The notes under the pieces: model-generated
Databases searched by the model: none
Seen by the model: the letters and a program-made list of their open reading frames with translations, nothing else
Told to the model about the DNA's origin: nothing
Position numbers and translations under genes: made by a program
Assembly: GCA_018715565.1 (NCBI GenBank)
Contig: DVLJ01000140.1
Location: 1-37,140, forward strand
Length of the DNA stretch: 37,140 nucleotides
Direction of reading: 5' to 3'
Source of the DNA: Candidatus Ventrimonas merdavium
Lineage (GTDB): Bacteria > Bacillota > Clostridia > Lachnospirales > Lachnospiraceae
Shown here: positions 7,935-16,901 of the stretch, in pieces
Layout of the letters: each line of letters opens with the position of its first letter
Numbering within the stretch: position 1 is the first letter of the stretch

Positions 7935-9212
7935 TCATGCCTCGTCTTTGGGAAGACTCTGCATATACTGGTGCATGGACTCCGCCACCACCTTGCTGTG
8001 GGCCACGGCCTCTACTACGGTCCGGGCGCCGTTCACCACGTCGCCGGAGGCGAAGATGCCGGGGCGGGAGGTGTGACCCGTCTCGTCGGCCACCAGGAGG
8101 CCCTTCTTGTTCGCTTCCAGGCCGGTGGTCGTGGTCACGATCCGGTTCTGGGGGCCCTGGCTGATGGAGATGATGACGCTGTCCGCAGGATAGAGCTTCT
8201 CGGAGCCGGGGATATCGGTCAGGGTGCCGTCCTCGCTCTCTTCCAGATCTTTGAAGATCACGCCCTCGTCGGTGATCTCCACCGGAGCCTTGTTGTATTC
8301 AAACTGCACGCCCTCTAGCTGTGCGTAGCTGAACTCGTGATGGCTGGCGGCGACCTTCTTCGTCAGGGAGAAGCAGGTCAGATACCGGGCGCCCTTCCGC
8401 ACTGCGGTCCGGGCTACATCCATAGCCGCGTTGCCTGCGCCGATGACGATCACCCGCTCACCCAGCTGGTAGCTGTCCGGGTTGTTCAGATAGTTGATGC
8501 CGAAATGGACGTGGCCGAAGGTCTCGCCCTTGATGTGGAGCGCGTTGGGCTTCCATACGCCGGTGCCGATGAAGATGGACTTATAGCCGTCCCGGAACAG
8601 GTCGTCGATGCCGATGGCGCCGCCGATATGGACGTTGGGCCGGAACTTGATGCCCTTTAGATCCAGGTGCCGGTACTTAAAATCCTCCAGCACGGACTTG
8701 GGAAGGCGGAATTCCGGGATGCCGTAGCGCAGCACGCCGCCGATCTTGTCCTTGCCTTCAAAGATGGTCACGTCGTAGCCGTACCGGGCCAGGATCACCG
8801 CGATGGTCAGGCCGGCGGGGCCGGAGCCGATGATCGCCACCTTCATGCCGTTGGAGGGGGCGGGACCTGCCACCATCTTGTTAGCATAGGTGGTGGATAT
8901 GTAATTCTCAATGGTAGAAAAATGTACCGGAGCGCCCTTACGCCCCAGGACGCAGTGGCCTTCGCACTGGTTCTCGTGGTTGCAGACCAGACTGCAGACC
9001 GTAGTCAGCGGATTGTTCTCAAAAAGGATCCGGCCCGCTTCGTCCAGCTGGTTGTCCTTTAACAGCCGGATGACCTCCGGAATGGGCGTCTGGATCGGAC
9101 AGCCCTTCTGGCATTGGGGAACCTTGCAGCCCAGGCAGCGGTTCGCCTCGTCCATTACATGAAGTGCCATGGTTTTATACCTCGCTTTCCCGTCGTCGTT
9201 GTGAAAACTCAC
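7935..9212 (-). CDS. NAD(P)-dependent FAD/Fe-S oxidoreductase, glutamate synthase small-subunit-like
   Basis: A GltD/NfnL-type electron-transfer flavoprotein. Two N-terminal four-cysteine sets (C26, C29, C34, C38 and C73, C77, C83, C87) probably bind 4Fe-4S clusters. Residues 129-134 (GSGPAG) are the FAD Rossmann motif and 258-270 (GAGNAAMDVARTA) the NAD(P)H motif; a second FAD segment near the C-terminus reads GIFASGDVVNGART. At 425 residues it is shorter than the usual 450-490 and stands alone, with no gltB or nfnA beside it, so its partner and reaction are unknown. The start used is GTG at 9212; ATG at 9170 (MALHVMDEANRC), with GAGG in front, is a good alternative. Convergent with the TRAP operon. 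Confidence 0.85.
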   Translation of the reverse strand: MSFHNDDGKARYKTMALHVMDEANRCLGCKVPQCQKGCPIQTPIPEVIRLLKDNQLDEAGRILFENNPLTTVCSLVCNHENQCEGHCVLGRKGAPVHFSTIENYISTTYANKMVAGPAPSNGMKVAIIGSGPAGLTIAVILARYGYDVTIFEGKDKIGGVLRYGIPEFRLPKSVLEDFKYRHLDLKGIKFRPNVHIGGAIGIDDLFRDGYKSIFIGTGVWKPNALHIKGETFGHVHFGINYLNNPDSYQLGERVIVIGAGNAAMDVARTAVRKGARYLTCFSLTKKVAASHHEFSYAQLEGVQFEYNKAPVEITDEGVIFKDLEESEDGTLTDIPGSEKLYPADSVIISISQGPQNRIVTTTTGLEANKKGLLVADETGHTSRPGIFASGDVVNGARTVVEAVAHSKVVAESMHQYMQSLPKDEA

Positions 9213-9312
9213 CTTACCTTTAGTTTACCACAGATAACCAGTTCGCACCAGTAAAAGAAATGAGATTTTTTGGGGAATTTTCTGGGAAAACGGAAATAAC
9301 AGAAAATTGGGA

Positions 9313-9341
9313 TGGACAAATTCCGGCAAAAATCTTATAGT
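9313..9341 (+). promoter_or_regulatory. Promoter of the small unknown gene
   Basis: TGGACA (9313-9318), 17 bp, TATAGT (9336-9341), about 33 bp before the ATG. Confidence 0.55.
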
Positions 9342-9373
9342 AGAGAGAGAACTTGCAGGAAAGGACAGCAGAG

Positions 9374-9637
9374 ATGATCGATCTGCATGGAGATATCTCC
9401 ATCCCATTTTTAAAAAAGAGCCGGTTCACAGGAAGCTGGAAGGGCATGCGCTATCAGCTGGAGCGGGCGGAGGGGGCCGAAGGCCCCGTGATCCGGGCGA
9501 CCATCTGGCCGGAGCCCTTTAACTTTGAGCGGACGCCGGAGGAAAAGAAGCACAGCCAGGATTTCACATTTGAGACAGAGGGGATCTGGGCGGCGGTAGA
9601 CTGGCTGAACGCGGAGCATGCGGCCGGGCATTACTGA
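9374..9637 (+). CDS. Small conserved-looking protein of unknown function
   Basis: 87 residues, soluble and mildly acidic, starting MIDLHGDISIPFLKKSRF. The ATG at 9374 is preferred over an in-frame TTG at 9353 because GGAAAGGA lies 8 nt upstream. No catalytic motif or membrane segment is visible. It has its own promoter. The TPEEKKHSQDF stretch followed by WAAVDWLN resembles small proteins I recall from Clostridia that are sometimes labelled acetyltransferase, but nothing in this sequence supports that activity. The next gene is 126 bp downstream on the same strand. Confidence 0.7.
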   Translation: MIDLHGDISIPFLKKSRFTGSWKGMRYQLERAEGAEGPVIRATIWPEPFNFERTPEEKKHSQDFTFETEGIWAAVDWLNAEHAAGHY

Positions 9638-9646
9638 CTGGCGGTC

Positions 9647-9694
9647 GGAGAGACCGGCTGGCTGGGACCGGCGCTGGAGAGACCGGCTGGCTGG
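9647..9694 (+). repeat. Short direct repeat, two copies of 19 bp
   Basis: GGAGAGACCGGCTGGCTGG occurs at 9647-9665 and again at 9676-9694, with a period of 29 bp, between the small unknown gene and the EFR1 gene. Probably a simple local duplication. Confidence 0.8.
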
Positions 9695-9762
9695 AAAATG
9701 TGGCCGGCGGGATGGAGCCGGGCAGGAACGATAAGAGGGAGAAGGTACGGAGGAGAAAGACG

Positions 9763-10557
9763 ATGAACATCAGACAGATCACGACCGTCTGCTTCAGTCC
9801 TACGGGGCAGAGCAGACAGGCGGCGGAACGGATCGCGGAGCAGCTGCCAGGCATCCATGAGACCCTGGACCTGACCGACGCGGTCAGCGGAAGACCGGAT
9901 TACCGGTTTACGGAGGATGAAGCAGTGGTGGTCGCGGCCCCGGTGTACGGCGGGCGGATCCCGTCTGCGGCGGTGGAGCGGTTCCGGAAGCTGAAGGGAC
10001 GGAGCACGGCGGCAGTATTGGTGGTGACCTATGGCAACCGGGCGTATGAGGACGCCCTGGCGGAGCTGCAGGACGTGATGGTGGAGCAGGGCTTCCGACC
10101 GGTGGCCGCAGCCGCCGTGGTGGCGGAGCATAACATTGCCCGGGTGTACGCCGCGGGACGGCCGGACGCCTCGGACCAGAGCAAGCTGGAGGCGTTCGGA
10201 CGCCGGACGGCGGAGATCTTAGAGCAGGTGTCCTGCAATTACGCCATCGGAGAGCTTACGGTGAAGGGGAACCGCCCCTACCGCCCGTATGGCGTCATTC
10301 CCTTGAAGATCAAGGTGGGTTCTGGCTGCAGCGGCTGCGGGCTCTGTGTGAAGAAGTGCCCGGTACAGGCCATTTCCCGCACAGATCCCAAGGTGACGGA
10401 CGAGACCAGCTGCATCGGCTGTATGCGGTGCGTGCGGGTATGTCCTTCGGGAAGCCGGAAGCTGGGTCTCCTTTTGGAGGCCGGGATCCGGAGCAAGCTG
10501 AAGAAAGTCTGCTCTGTGAGAAAGGAGCCGGAATTCTTCTATGAAGCTGGAAAATAA
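9763..10557 (+). CDS. EFR1-type flavodoxin-ferredoxin fusion protein
   Basis: A predicted cytoplasmic electron carrier or reductase. The N-terminal flavodoxin-like domain carries the FMN phosphate loop SPTGQSRQ (residues 12-19). The C-terminal domain has two 4Fe-4S motifs, C189-x2-C192-x2-C195-x3-C199-P and C217-x2-C220-x2-C223-x3-C227-P. The ATG at 9763 has GGAGGAG 8 nt upstream, whereas upstream in-frame starts have none. 264 residues, standard for EFR1 proteins. Its end overlaps the following MATE gene by 17 bp, so the two are translated as an operon. Physiological partner unknown. Confidence 0.9.
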   Translation: MNIRQITTVCFSPTGQSRQAAERIAEQLPGIHETLDLTDAVSGRPDYRFTEDEAVVVAAPVYGGRIPSAAVERFRKLKGRSTAAVLVVTYGNRAYEDALAELQDVMVEQGFRPVAAAAVVAEHNIARVYAAGRPDASDQSKLEAFGRRTAEILEQVSCNYAIGELTVKGNRPYRPYGVIPLKIKVGSGCSGCGLCVKKCPVQAISRTDPKVTDETSCIGCMRCVRVCPSGSRKLGLLLEAGIRSKLKKVCSVRKEPEFFYEAGK

Positions 10558-11914
10558 TCTGGATACCGACCAGATCGGGAGCCTGGTGTGGAGACTGGCG
10601 ATCCCGTCCATGCTGGCCCAGTTCGTCAGCGTGCTGTACAGCATCGTAGACCGGATGTACATCGGCAATATCCCTCAGATCGGAGAGGCGGCCCTGGCCG
10701 GCGTAGGCGTCTGCGGCCCGATCGTGACGTTGGTGTCCTCCTTTGCATTTCTGGTGGGGGTAGGCGGAGCGCCGCTGATGAGCATCCGCCTGGGAGAGAA
10801 GAATAAGCGGGCTGCCAGACAGATCCTGGCCAACTGCTTCCTGATGCTCCTGGTGCTTTCTGTGACCCTGACGGTGATCGCCCTGCTTTTGCGCACCAAG
10901 CTCCTTTGGTGGTTCGGCGCGGGAGAGGGGACCTTTGTCTACGCGGAGCAGTACATCACCATCTATCTGCTGGGCACGGTCTTTGCCCTGATGACCACGG
11001 GGATGAACCAGTTCATCATCTGCCAGGGCTTTGCCAAGATCGGCATGAAGTCGGTGATCATCGGCGCGGTGACGAACATCGTGCTGGACCCGGTCTTTAT
11101 CTTTGTATTGGGACTCAACGTGCGGGGGGCGGCGATCGCCACGGTGATCTCTCAGATCGCTTCCTGCGCTTACGCCCTGCGGTTCCTGTTCAGCCGCCGG
11201 GCTCCGATCCGGATCACGTTCCGGGGCTATGATACCCATGTGATGCGGCGGGTGGTCGCTGTGGGGCTAACCCCGTTCATCATCATTTTCCTGGACAATG
11301 TGCTGATCATCTCCATGAATACGGTGATCCAGCGCATGGGAGGTCCGGGGCAGGGGGACGTGCTCCTTACCTGCACCACCATCGTCCAGAGCTTTATGCT
11401 GATGGTCACTATGCCGCTAGGCGGTATCACCAGCGGCACTCAGACGATCATGGGCTACAACTACGGCGCGAAGCGGCCGGACCGCATCTGGCGGGCCGAG
11501 CGGTGGGTGGCCGGGCTGGGGCTTTTCTTTACCACGATCATGTTCGTGCTGGCCCAGTTCTTCCCGGAGCTGTTTGTCCGGCTGTTCACGCAGAATGAGG
11601 AGTATGTGCGCTTAAGTGTCTGGGCCATCCGGGTGTCCACCCTGGGGATCATCCCCCTGGCTCTGCAGTATACGGTGGTGGATGGATTTACGGGCATGGG
11701 CATCTCCAGGGTGGCGCTCAGCCTTTCCCTGTGGAGGAAGGCCTTGTATTTAAGCGGCGTCTTTTTGATCCCCCGGTGGTTCGGCATCACCAATGTGTTC
11801 TATACGGAACCGTTGTCGGATTTTCTGGGCACCGCGGTCTCGGTCGCCACGTTCTTCCTGCTGTTTGTCAGGATCGTGGGGGACCCGAGGCAGAAACGGG
11901 AGGCGGTATTATGA
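10541..11914 (+). CDS. MATE-family efflux transporter
   Basis: A cation-coupled antiporter that exports organic compounds. 457 residues, about 12 membrane helices, two MatE domains; the N-terminus (LENNLDTDQIGSLVWRLAIP) and GTQTIMGYNYGA in the second half are typical. The ATG at 10541 overlaps the EFR1 gene; AAGGAG lies 13 nt upstream, a little far, so translational coupling is likely. The stop overlaps the next ATG (ATGA). The substrate cannot be told from sequence. A second, unrelated MATE gene starts at 37039. Confidence 0.92.
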   Translation: MKLENNLDTDQIGSLVWRLAIPSMLAQFVSVLYSIVDRMYIGNIPQIGEAALAGVGVCGPIVTLVSSFAFLVGVGGAPLMSIRLGEKNKRAARQILANCFLMLLVLSVTLTVIALLLRTKLLWWFGAGEGTFVYAEQYITIYLLGTVFALMTTGMNQFIICQGFAKIGMKSVIIGAVTNIVLDPVFIFVLGLNVRGAAIATVISQIASCAYALRFLFSRRAPIRITFRGYDTHVMRRVVAVGLTPFIIIFLDNVLIISMNTVIQRMGGPGQGDVLLTCTTIVQSFMLMVTMPLGGITSGTQTIMGYNYGAKRPDRIWRAERWVAGLGLFFTTIMFVLAQFFPELFVRLFTQNEEYVRLSVWAIRVSTLGIIPLALQYTVVDGFTGMGISRVALSLSLWRKALYLSGVFLIPRWFGITNVFYTEPLSDFLGTAVSVATFFLLFVRIVGDPRQKREAVL

Positions 11915-12183
11915 AAGTAAGAAAGCATTTTTATTTTTCCGGCCGGGTACAGGGCGTGGGATTCCGGTATCAGGCGACCCGCCTGGCCCGCGGACTGGGC
12001 CTTACCGGCTGGGTGCTGAACCTGTGGGACGGCCGGGTAGAGATGGAGGCCCAGGGAGAGGAGGTCCTGGTCTGGGATCTGATCACGGCCCTCCACAAGC
12101 AGCCTTATATCCAGATCGAGGATATGGCGGTGGCGGACCGGCCGCTGGATGAGACCGAGTCCGGGTTCCAGATGGCGAATTGA
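11911..12183 (+). CDS. acyP: Acylphosphatase
   Basis: Hydrolyses acyl phosphates such as acetyl phosphate. 90 residues, the family's standard size, with the signature FSGRVQGVGFRYQA. Arg19 and Asn37 match the catalytic arginine and asparagine of the family. The ATG at 11911 overlaps the MATE stop by 4 bp, so it is the last gene of the EFR1-MATE-acyP cluster. The link to MATE transport is unclear. Confidence 0.95.
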   Translation: MKVRKHFYFSGRVQGVGFRYQATRLARGLGLTGWVLNLWDGRVEMEAQGEEVLVWDLITALHKQPYIQIEDMAVADRPLDETESGFQMAN

Positions 12184-12212
12184 GGCTGGGACCAGAATGA
12201 AGCAAAGCAGCA

Positions 12213-12301
12213 TGCGGCGCTTTGCCCGGGGCCAGACAGGCCCCAGGAGGCAGGGCGCCGCATATAGTATCCTGTAAGAGCCCGCCGTTTGGTCCGGCGG
12301 G
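12213..12301 (+). other. Structured intergenic region with two hairpins
   Basis: TGCGGCGC (12213-12220) pairs with GCGCCGCA (12255-12262) and encloses a further GGGGCC/GGCCCC stem; CCCGCCG (12281-12287) pairs with CGGCGGG (12295-12301). Neither is followed by a T run, so these are poor intrinsic terminators. They could be a processing or stability element, or a leader structure of the ZIP gene. Confidence 0.5.
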
Positions 12302-12317
12302 AGCGGACACAGGAAAA

Positions 12318-13139
12318 ATGAGAGAGAAACGAAGGAAGGTGAGACTTATCAACAAGGAGATGTTGGATATTATCTTAGGGATCCTGATCCCGTTCCTGGG
12401 GACGACCCTGGGAGCGGCGAGTGTCTTTTTTGTGAAACATGAGATCCGTCCCGGACTGCAGAAAACCCTGCTGGGCTTTGCCTCAGGCGTCATGGTGGCC
12501 GCGTCGGTGTGGTCCCTGCTGATCCCGGCGATGGATATGTCGGAGCATCTGGGGAAGCTGGCGTTTCTGCCGGCGGTGATCGGTCTGGCGGTGGGCATGG
12601 GCTTTCTGCTCCTGCTGGATAAGATCATCCCTCATCTGCATTTTGGGAGCAATGACCCGGAAGGACCGAAGAGCAACTTAGGCAGGACCACCATGCTGGT
12701 GCTGGCGGTGACCCTGCATAACATCCCGGAGGGCATGGCGGTGGGCGTGGTGTTCGCCGGACTGCTGACCGGGGATGCGCCGATCACGGCGGCGGGAGCC
12801 TTTGCCCTGGCGATCGGCATCGCCATCCAGAATTTCCCGGAGGGGGCGATCATCTCCCTGCCTCTGCGGAGCGAAGGAGCCAGCCGGAAGCGGTCGTTCC
12901 TTATGGGCACCCTGTCCGGTGTGGTAGAGCCCATCGGCGCGTTTTTGACGGTGCTGCTGGCAAAGATCGTTTCGCCGGTGCTCCCCTATATGCTGGCGTT
13001 TGCCGCGGGAGCGATGCTGTACGTGGTGGTGGAGGAGCTGATCCCCGAATCTGCGGAGGGAGACCACTCCAACCTGGGCACCTTAGGGTTTGCCCTGGGC
13101 TTTATGATCATGATGACGCTGGACGTGGCGTTGGGATAA
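12318..13139 (+). CDS. ZIP-family metal transporter
   Basis: Imports divalent metals such as zinc, possibly iron or manganese. About eight membrane helices; the metal-binding signatures HNIPEG (134-139) and QNFPEG (171-176) are both present, as in ZupT-type bacterial proteins. The start is uncertain: ATG at 12318 has AGGA 4-5 nt upstream, while GTG at 12339 and ATG at 12360 have ribosome-binding-like sequence directly adjacent. 273 residues with the first start. The 2-hydroxy-acid oxidase gene follows after 29 bp. Confidence 0.9.
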   Translation: MREKRRKVRLINKEMLDIILGILIPFLGTTLGAASVFFVKHEIRPGLQKTLLGFASGVMVAASVWSLLIPAMDMSEHLGKLAFLPAVIGLAVGMGFLLLLDKIIPHLHFGSNDPEGPKSNLGRTTMLVLAVTLHNIPEGMAVGVVFAGLLTGDAPITAAGAFALAIGIAIQNFPEGAIISLPLRSEGASRKRSFLMGTLSGVVEPIGAFLTVLLAKIVSPVLPYMLAFAAGAMLYVVVEELIPESAEGDHSNLGTLGFALGFMIMMTLDVALG

Positions 13140-13168
13140 CAGGAAAAGGAACATAGGAGGAGAAGGAA

Positions 13169-14188
13169 ATGACACAGGAAGAAGTATTGACCCAGGCCAG
13201 GACCTGTCTGGGAAGCTACTGCAAGGGATGCAAGGTATGCGACGGCCGGGCCTGCCGGAACCAGATTCCGGGACCCGGCGCCAAAGGCGTGGGAGACACG
13301 GCCATCCGCAACTACGACAAGTGGAAGGAGATCCGGGTGCAGATGGATACGATCTGCGAGAACCGCCCGGCGGACACCTCCTGCCGGCTGTTCGGACAGA
13401 CCTTTGCCTATCCGTTCTTCGCGGGGCCGGTGGGCGCGGTCAATCTGCATTACGGAGAAAAGTACGACGACGCGGCGTACAATGACATCTTAGTCAGCGC
13501 CTGTGCCAAGGCGGGGATCGCCGCGTTCACCGGAGACGGGGTGAACCCGGAGGTGATGCGGGCGGCCACCGAGGCGGTGAAGAACGCAGGCGGCATGGGC
13601 GTGCCGGTGATCAAGCCCTGGAACCGGGAGACGGTGCAGGAAAAGCTGGAGCTGGTGGTAGCCTCCGGAGCGTTCGCGGCGGCGATGGACATCGACGCCG
13701 CGGGACTTCCCTTTTTGAAAAACATGACCCCTCCGGCGGGGAGCAAGACCACGGAGGAGCTGGCACAGATCATCCATGACGCTGGAGTGCCCTTTATCGT
13801 AAAAGGCGTGATGACGGTGAAAGGCGCGCTGAAGGCCAAGGAGGCGGGGGCGGCGGCCATCGTGGTCTCCAATCACGGCGGACGGGTGCTGGATCAGTGC
13901 CCGGCCACGGCTGAGGTGCTGGAGGAGATCGCAAAAGCCGTCGGCGGTTCCATGAAGGTGCTGGTAGACGGCGGCATCCGCACCGGGACAGACGTGTTCA
14001 AGGCTCTGGCCTTAGGCGCAGACGGGGTCCTGATCTGCCGGCCGTTTGTTACCGCAGTGTACGGCGGAGAGGAAGCCGGCGTGGCGGAGCTGATCGGCCG
14101 TCTGGGGGCGGAGCTGTCCGACACCATGGCGATGTGCGGAGCGTCCAGCCTGGCGGAGATCAGCCGGGATATGGTGTGGAAACCATAA
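13169..14188 (+). CDS. FMN-dependent 2-hydroxy-acid oxidase/dehydrogenase family protein
   Basis: A TIM-barrel flavoenzyme related to lactate and glycolate oxidases, expected to oxidise an L-2-hydroxy acid. Conserved VVSNHGGRVLD holds the catalytic His236, and LVDGGIRTGTDVFKALALGA is the FMN-phosphate segment. The N-terminus is cysteine-rich (C13, C18, C21, C24, C29), which classical glycolate oxidase lacks, so an extra metal or Fe-S site is possible. 339 residues; AGGAGG is well placed before the ATG. 29 bp after the ZIP gene on the same strand, probably one transcript. Substrate not known; an isopentenyl-diphosphate isomerase type II was considered and fits less well. Confidence 0.85.
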   Translation: MTQEEVLTQARTCLGSYCKGCKVCDGRACRNQIPGPGAKGVGDTAIRNYDKWKEIRVQMDTICENRPADTSCRLFGQTFAYPFFAGPVGAVNLHYGEKYDDAAYNDILVSACAKAGIAAFTGDGVNPEVMRAATEAVKNAGGMGVPVIKPWNRETVQEKLELVVASGAFAAAMDIDAAGLPFLKNMTPPAGSKTTEELAQIIHDAGVPFIVKGVMTVKGALKAKEAGAAAIVVSNHGGRVLDQCPATAEVLEEIAKAVGGSMKVLVDGGIRTGTDVFKALALGADGVLICRPFVTAVYGGEEAGVAELIGRLGAELSDTMAMCGASSLAEISRDMVWKP

Positions 14189-14221
14189 CTCCCCGGAATA
14201 GTAAACATTCCTTTTATATAG

Positions 14222-14250
14222 TTGACAAATAGTATGTACATTGTTATCAT
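14222..14250 (+). promoter_or_regulatory. Promoter of ilvN-ilvC
   Basis: TTGACA (14222-14227), 17 bp, TATCAT (14245-14250): near-consensus. The predicted leader is only about 24 nt, so no T-box or peptide attenuator fits. TATCA (14245-14249) and TGATA (14261-14265) form a small inverted repeat over the start site that could be an operator. Confidence 0.8.
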
Positions 14251-14280
14251 TAATGGTAATTGATAGAAAGGGTGAAGTCC

Positions 14281-14781
14281 ATGGATAGAATTGTATTATC
14301 ATTGCTGGTAGACAATACCTCCGGCGTTCTGAGCCGGGTCGCCGGGCTGTTCAGCCGGCGGGGCTACAATATCGACAGCCTTACCGTAGGCGTGACTGCG
14401 GATGAGCGGTATTCCAGGATGACGGTGGTGGCCTACGGCGACCAGAATATCCTGGAGCAGATCGAGAAGCAGTTGAGAAAGCTGGAGGACGTCCGGGACA
14501 TTAAGGAGCTGAAGCCGGGCCATTCGGTTTACCGGGAGCTGATCATGATCAAGGTGCGGGCCAACGCCAGCGAGCGGCAGGCCATCAGCGCGATCTCCGA
14601 TATCTTCCGGGCCACGATCGTGGACGTAGGCCGGGATTCCCTGACCGTCATGCTGACCGGAGACCAGTCGAAGCTGGACGCTCTGATCAACCTGCTGGAG
14701 GATTATGAGATCCTGGAGCTGGCCAGGACGGGCCTTACGGGCCTTTCCCGCGGTTCCGAGGACGTTCGTTATCTGCCGTAG
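14281..14781 (+). CDS. ilvN: Acetolactate synthase small (regulatory) subunit
   Basis: Regulatory subunit of acetohydroxyacid synthase, which makes acetolactate in valine, leucine and isoleucine synthesis and mediates valine feedback. The N-terminal ACT domain shows LLVDNTSGVLSRVAGLFSRRGYNIDSLTVG, quoted here in two parts around residues 8-27 and 28-37. 166 residues, family length. The ATG at 14281 is used rather than an upstream in-frame start because AAAGGGTG precedes it. The catalytic ilvB is not in the window; ilvC follows 103 bp later. Confidence 0.95.
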   Translation: MDRIVLSLLVDNTSGVLSRVAGLFSRRGYNIDSLTVGVTADERYSRMTVVAYGDQNILEQIEKQLRKLEDVRDIKELKPGHSVYRELIMIKVRANASERQAISAISDIFRATIVDVGRDSLTVMLTGDQSKLDALINLLEDYEILELARTGLTGLSRGSEDVRYLP

Positions 14782-14785
14782 GAAC

Positions 14786-15904
<1,119 letters not shown>

Positions 15905-15929
15905 GGATAGAAAATAAAGAGAGCAGACA

Positions 15930-15971
15930 AAGGCTGCGGTATCCGGAATGATCCGGGACCGCAGCCTTTTT
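15930..15971 (+). terminator. Intrinsic terminator of ilvN-ilvC
   Basis: AAGGCTGCGGT pairs with ACCGCAGCCTT, with an inner CCGG/CCGG stem, followed by TTTTT. Confidence 0.93.
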
Positions 15972-16075
15972 GCGCGTTTTTGGCTGCTGCCTGTTCCGGG
16001 TATTCCCTGATTTTTTTGAGAAAACCGTTTATCCTATAAGGGAGGGGGATCAAATGCTACAGGAGGAATGCAGAA

Positions 16076-16681
16076 ATGGAAGAATTGTACGGATATGTCC
16101 GGGTATCGGCAAAGGACCAGTGCGAGGAGCGGCAGCTCCTGGCGATGCGGGAATTTGGCGTCGCAGAGGGCAGGATCTTTATGGACAAGCTCAGCGGGCG
16201 GGATTTTAACCGGCCTCAGTACCGGCGGCTGGTGAAGAAGCTCCGCCCCGGGGACGTGCTGGTGGTCAAGGCGATCGACCGGCTGGGGCGCAGCTACACG
16301 GAGATCCAGGAACAGTGGCGCATTCTTACCAAAGAGAAGCATGCGGATATCGTGGTGCTGGATATGCCGCTTTTGGATACCAGGAGCAAGGAGCGGGATC
16401 TGACCGGGACCTTTGTGGCGGATCTGGTGCTGCAGATCCTCTGCTATGTGGCCCAGGTGGAGCGGGAGAACATCCGGCAGAGACAGGCAGAGGGCATCGC
16501 GGCGGCAAAGGCCCGGGGCGTGCGGTTCGGCCGGGAGAAAATACCGGTGCCGGAACGGTTCTATCCGCTGTGGGAGGAATTCTGCAGACAGGAGGTCACG
16601 GCACGGGGAGCCGCGAGGGAATTGGGGGTGGCCCACAGCACATTCCTGAAATGGGGCCAAAATGCGGAAAAAAGGCTGTAG
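16076..16681 (+). CDS. Small serine recombinase (resolvase/invertase family)
   Basis: Cuts and rejoins DNA at short sites through a phosphoserine link. 201 residues, the size of Hin/Gin invertases and Tn3 resolvases. The catalytic domain starts YGYVRVS with nucleophile Ser11 and has the active-site arginines in AIDRLGRS (R69, R72). Residues about 105-145 form the long dimerisation helix (VERENIRQRQAEGI), and the C-terminus (GAARELGVAHSTFLKW) is a helix-turn-helix. AGGAGG lies before the ATG at 16076. The gene ends 8 bp before an inverted-repeat pair and 220 bp before the pilus operon, which suggests that it inverts the segment between the repeats. It could instead be a resolvase left by a mobile element. 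Confidence 0.9.
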   Translation: MEELYGYVRVSAKDQCEERQLLAMREFGVAEGRIFMDKLSGRDFNRPQYRRLVKKLRPGDVLVVKAIDRLGRSYTEIQEQWRILTKEKHADIVVLDMPLLDTRSKERDLTGTFVADLVLQILCYVAQVERENIRQRQAEGIAAAKARGVRFGREKIPVPERFYPLWEEFCRQEVTARGAARELGVAHSTFLKWGQNAEKRL

Positions 16682-16688
16682 TGGTTTT

Positions 16689-16714
16689 GGTTTTTAGGGT
16701 AGACTTTGAAAACC
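16689..16714 (+). repeat. Left arm of inverted-repeat pair (candidate recombinase site)
   Basis: A 26-bp window that starts GGT and ends ACC; its right half contains AGACTTTGAAAACC (16701-16714). Compared with the reverse complement of 16834-16859 it matches at 19 of 26 positions, with the same central dinucleotide AG, as needed for serine-recombinase crossover. It begins 8 bp after the recombinase stop. The half-site GAAAACC resembles the enteric hix/gix half-sites. Confidence 0.6.
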
Positions 16715-16750
16715 ATATTTACACAATCTGATCATTACATAGGAATATCT

Positions 16751-16821
16751 ATATCTTGTGGACAGTCGGATCTTCCTTCTAGATACAGTAGAAGAGAGGA
16801 TCTGTGCTGTCCATTGCATAT
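16751..16821. repeat. Imperfect palindrome inside the bracketed segment
   Basis: ATATCTTGTGGACAG (16751-16765) and CTGTCCATTGCATAT (16807-16821) match as inverted arms at 11 of 15 positions, including a perfect TGGACAG core. An inner CTTCTA/TAGAAG pair with a 7-nt loop lies at 16776-16794. It would fold as a long hairpin in either orientation; there is no T run. Its centre (about 16786) is not the centre of the outer repeats (about 16774). Confidence 0.6.
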
Positions 16822-16833
16822 TCTACAAGATTC

Positions 16834-16859
16834 GGTTTTAAAAGTCTGCTTTCGACACC
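16834..16859 (-). repeat. Right arm of inverted-repeat pair (candidate recombinase site)
   Basis: GGTTTTAAAAGTCT (16834-16847) is the reverse complement of the left core with one mismatch in 14. The 26-bp window extends to 16859 (ending CACC). The distance between the outer ends of the pair is 171 bp, with 119 bp between the arms. The first pilus-operon gene starts 42 bp further on. Confidence 0.6.
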
Positions 16860-16901
16860 AGGAAAAGGACGGCAGACAGGGACAGAAAGGACGGCATTGC
16901 T

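Noticed and set aside
6832-7938. Minus-strand frame opposite dctM
   Set aside because: Asp/His/Gln/Arg-rich translation with no motif; shadow of a hydrophobic gene.
9220-9447. Short minus-strand ORFs upstream of the oxidoreductase
   Set aside because: No ribosome binding site, overlap with the promoter and start of the plus-strand small gene, no recognisable product.
14189-14280. T-box or peptide attenuator for ilvN
   Set aside because: The promoter at 14222-14250 leaves only about 24 nt of leader and no terminator/antiterminator pair is present.
16010-16035. Third recombinase site (TTTGAGAAAACC) before the recombinase gene
   Set aside because: Resembles a half-site only loosely, with an inserted base and no second half; too weak to call.
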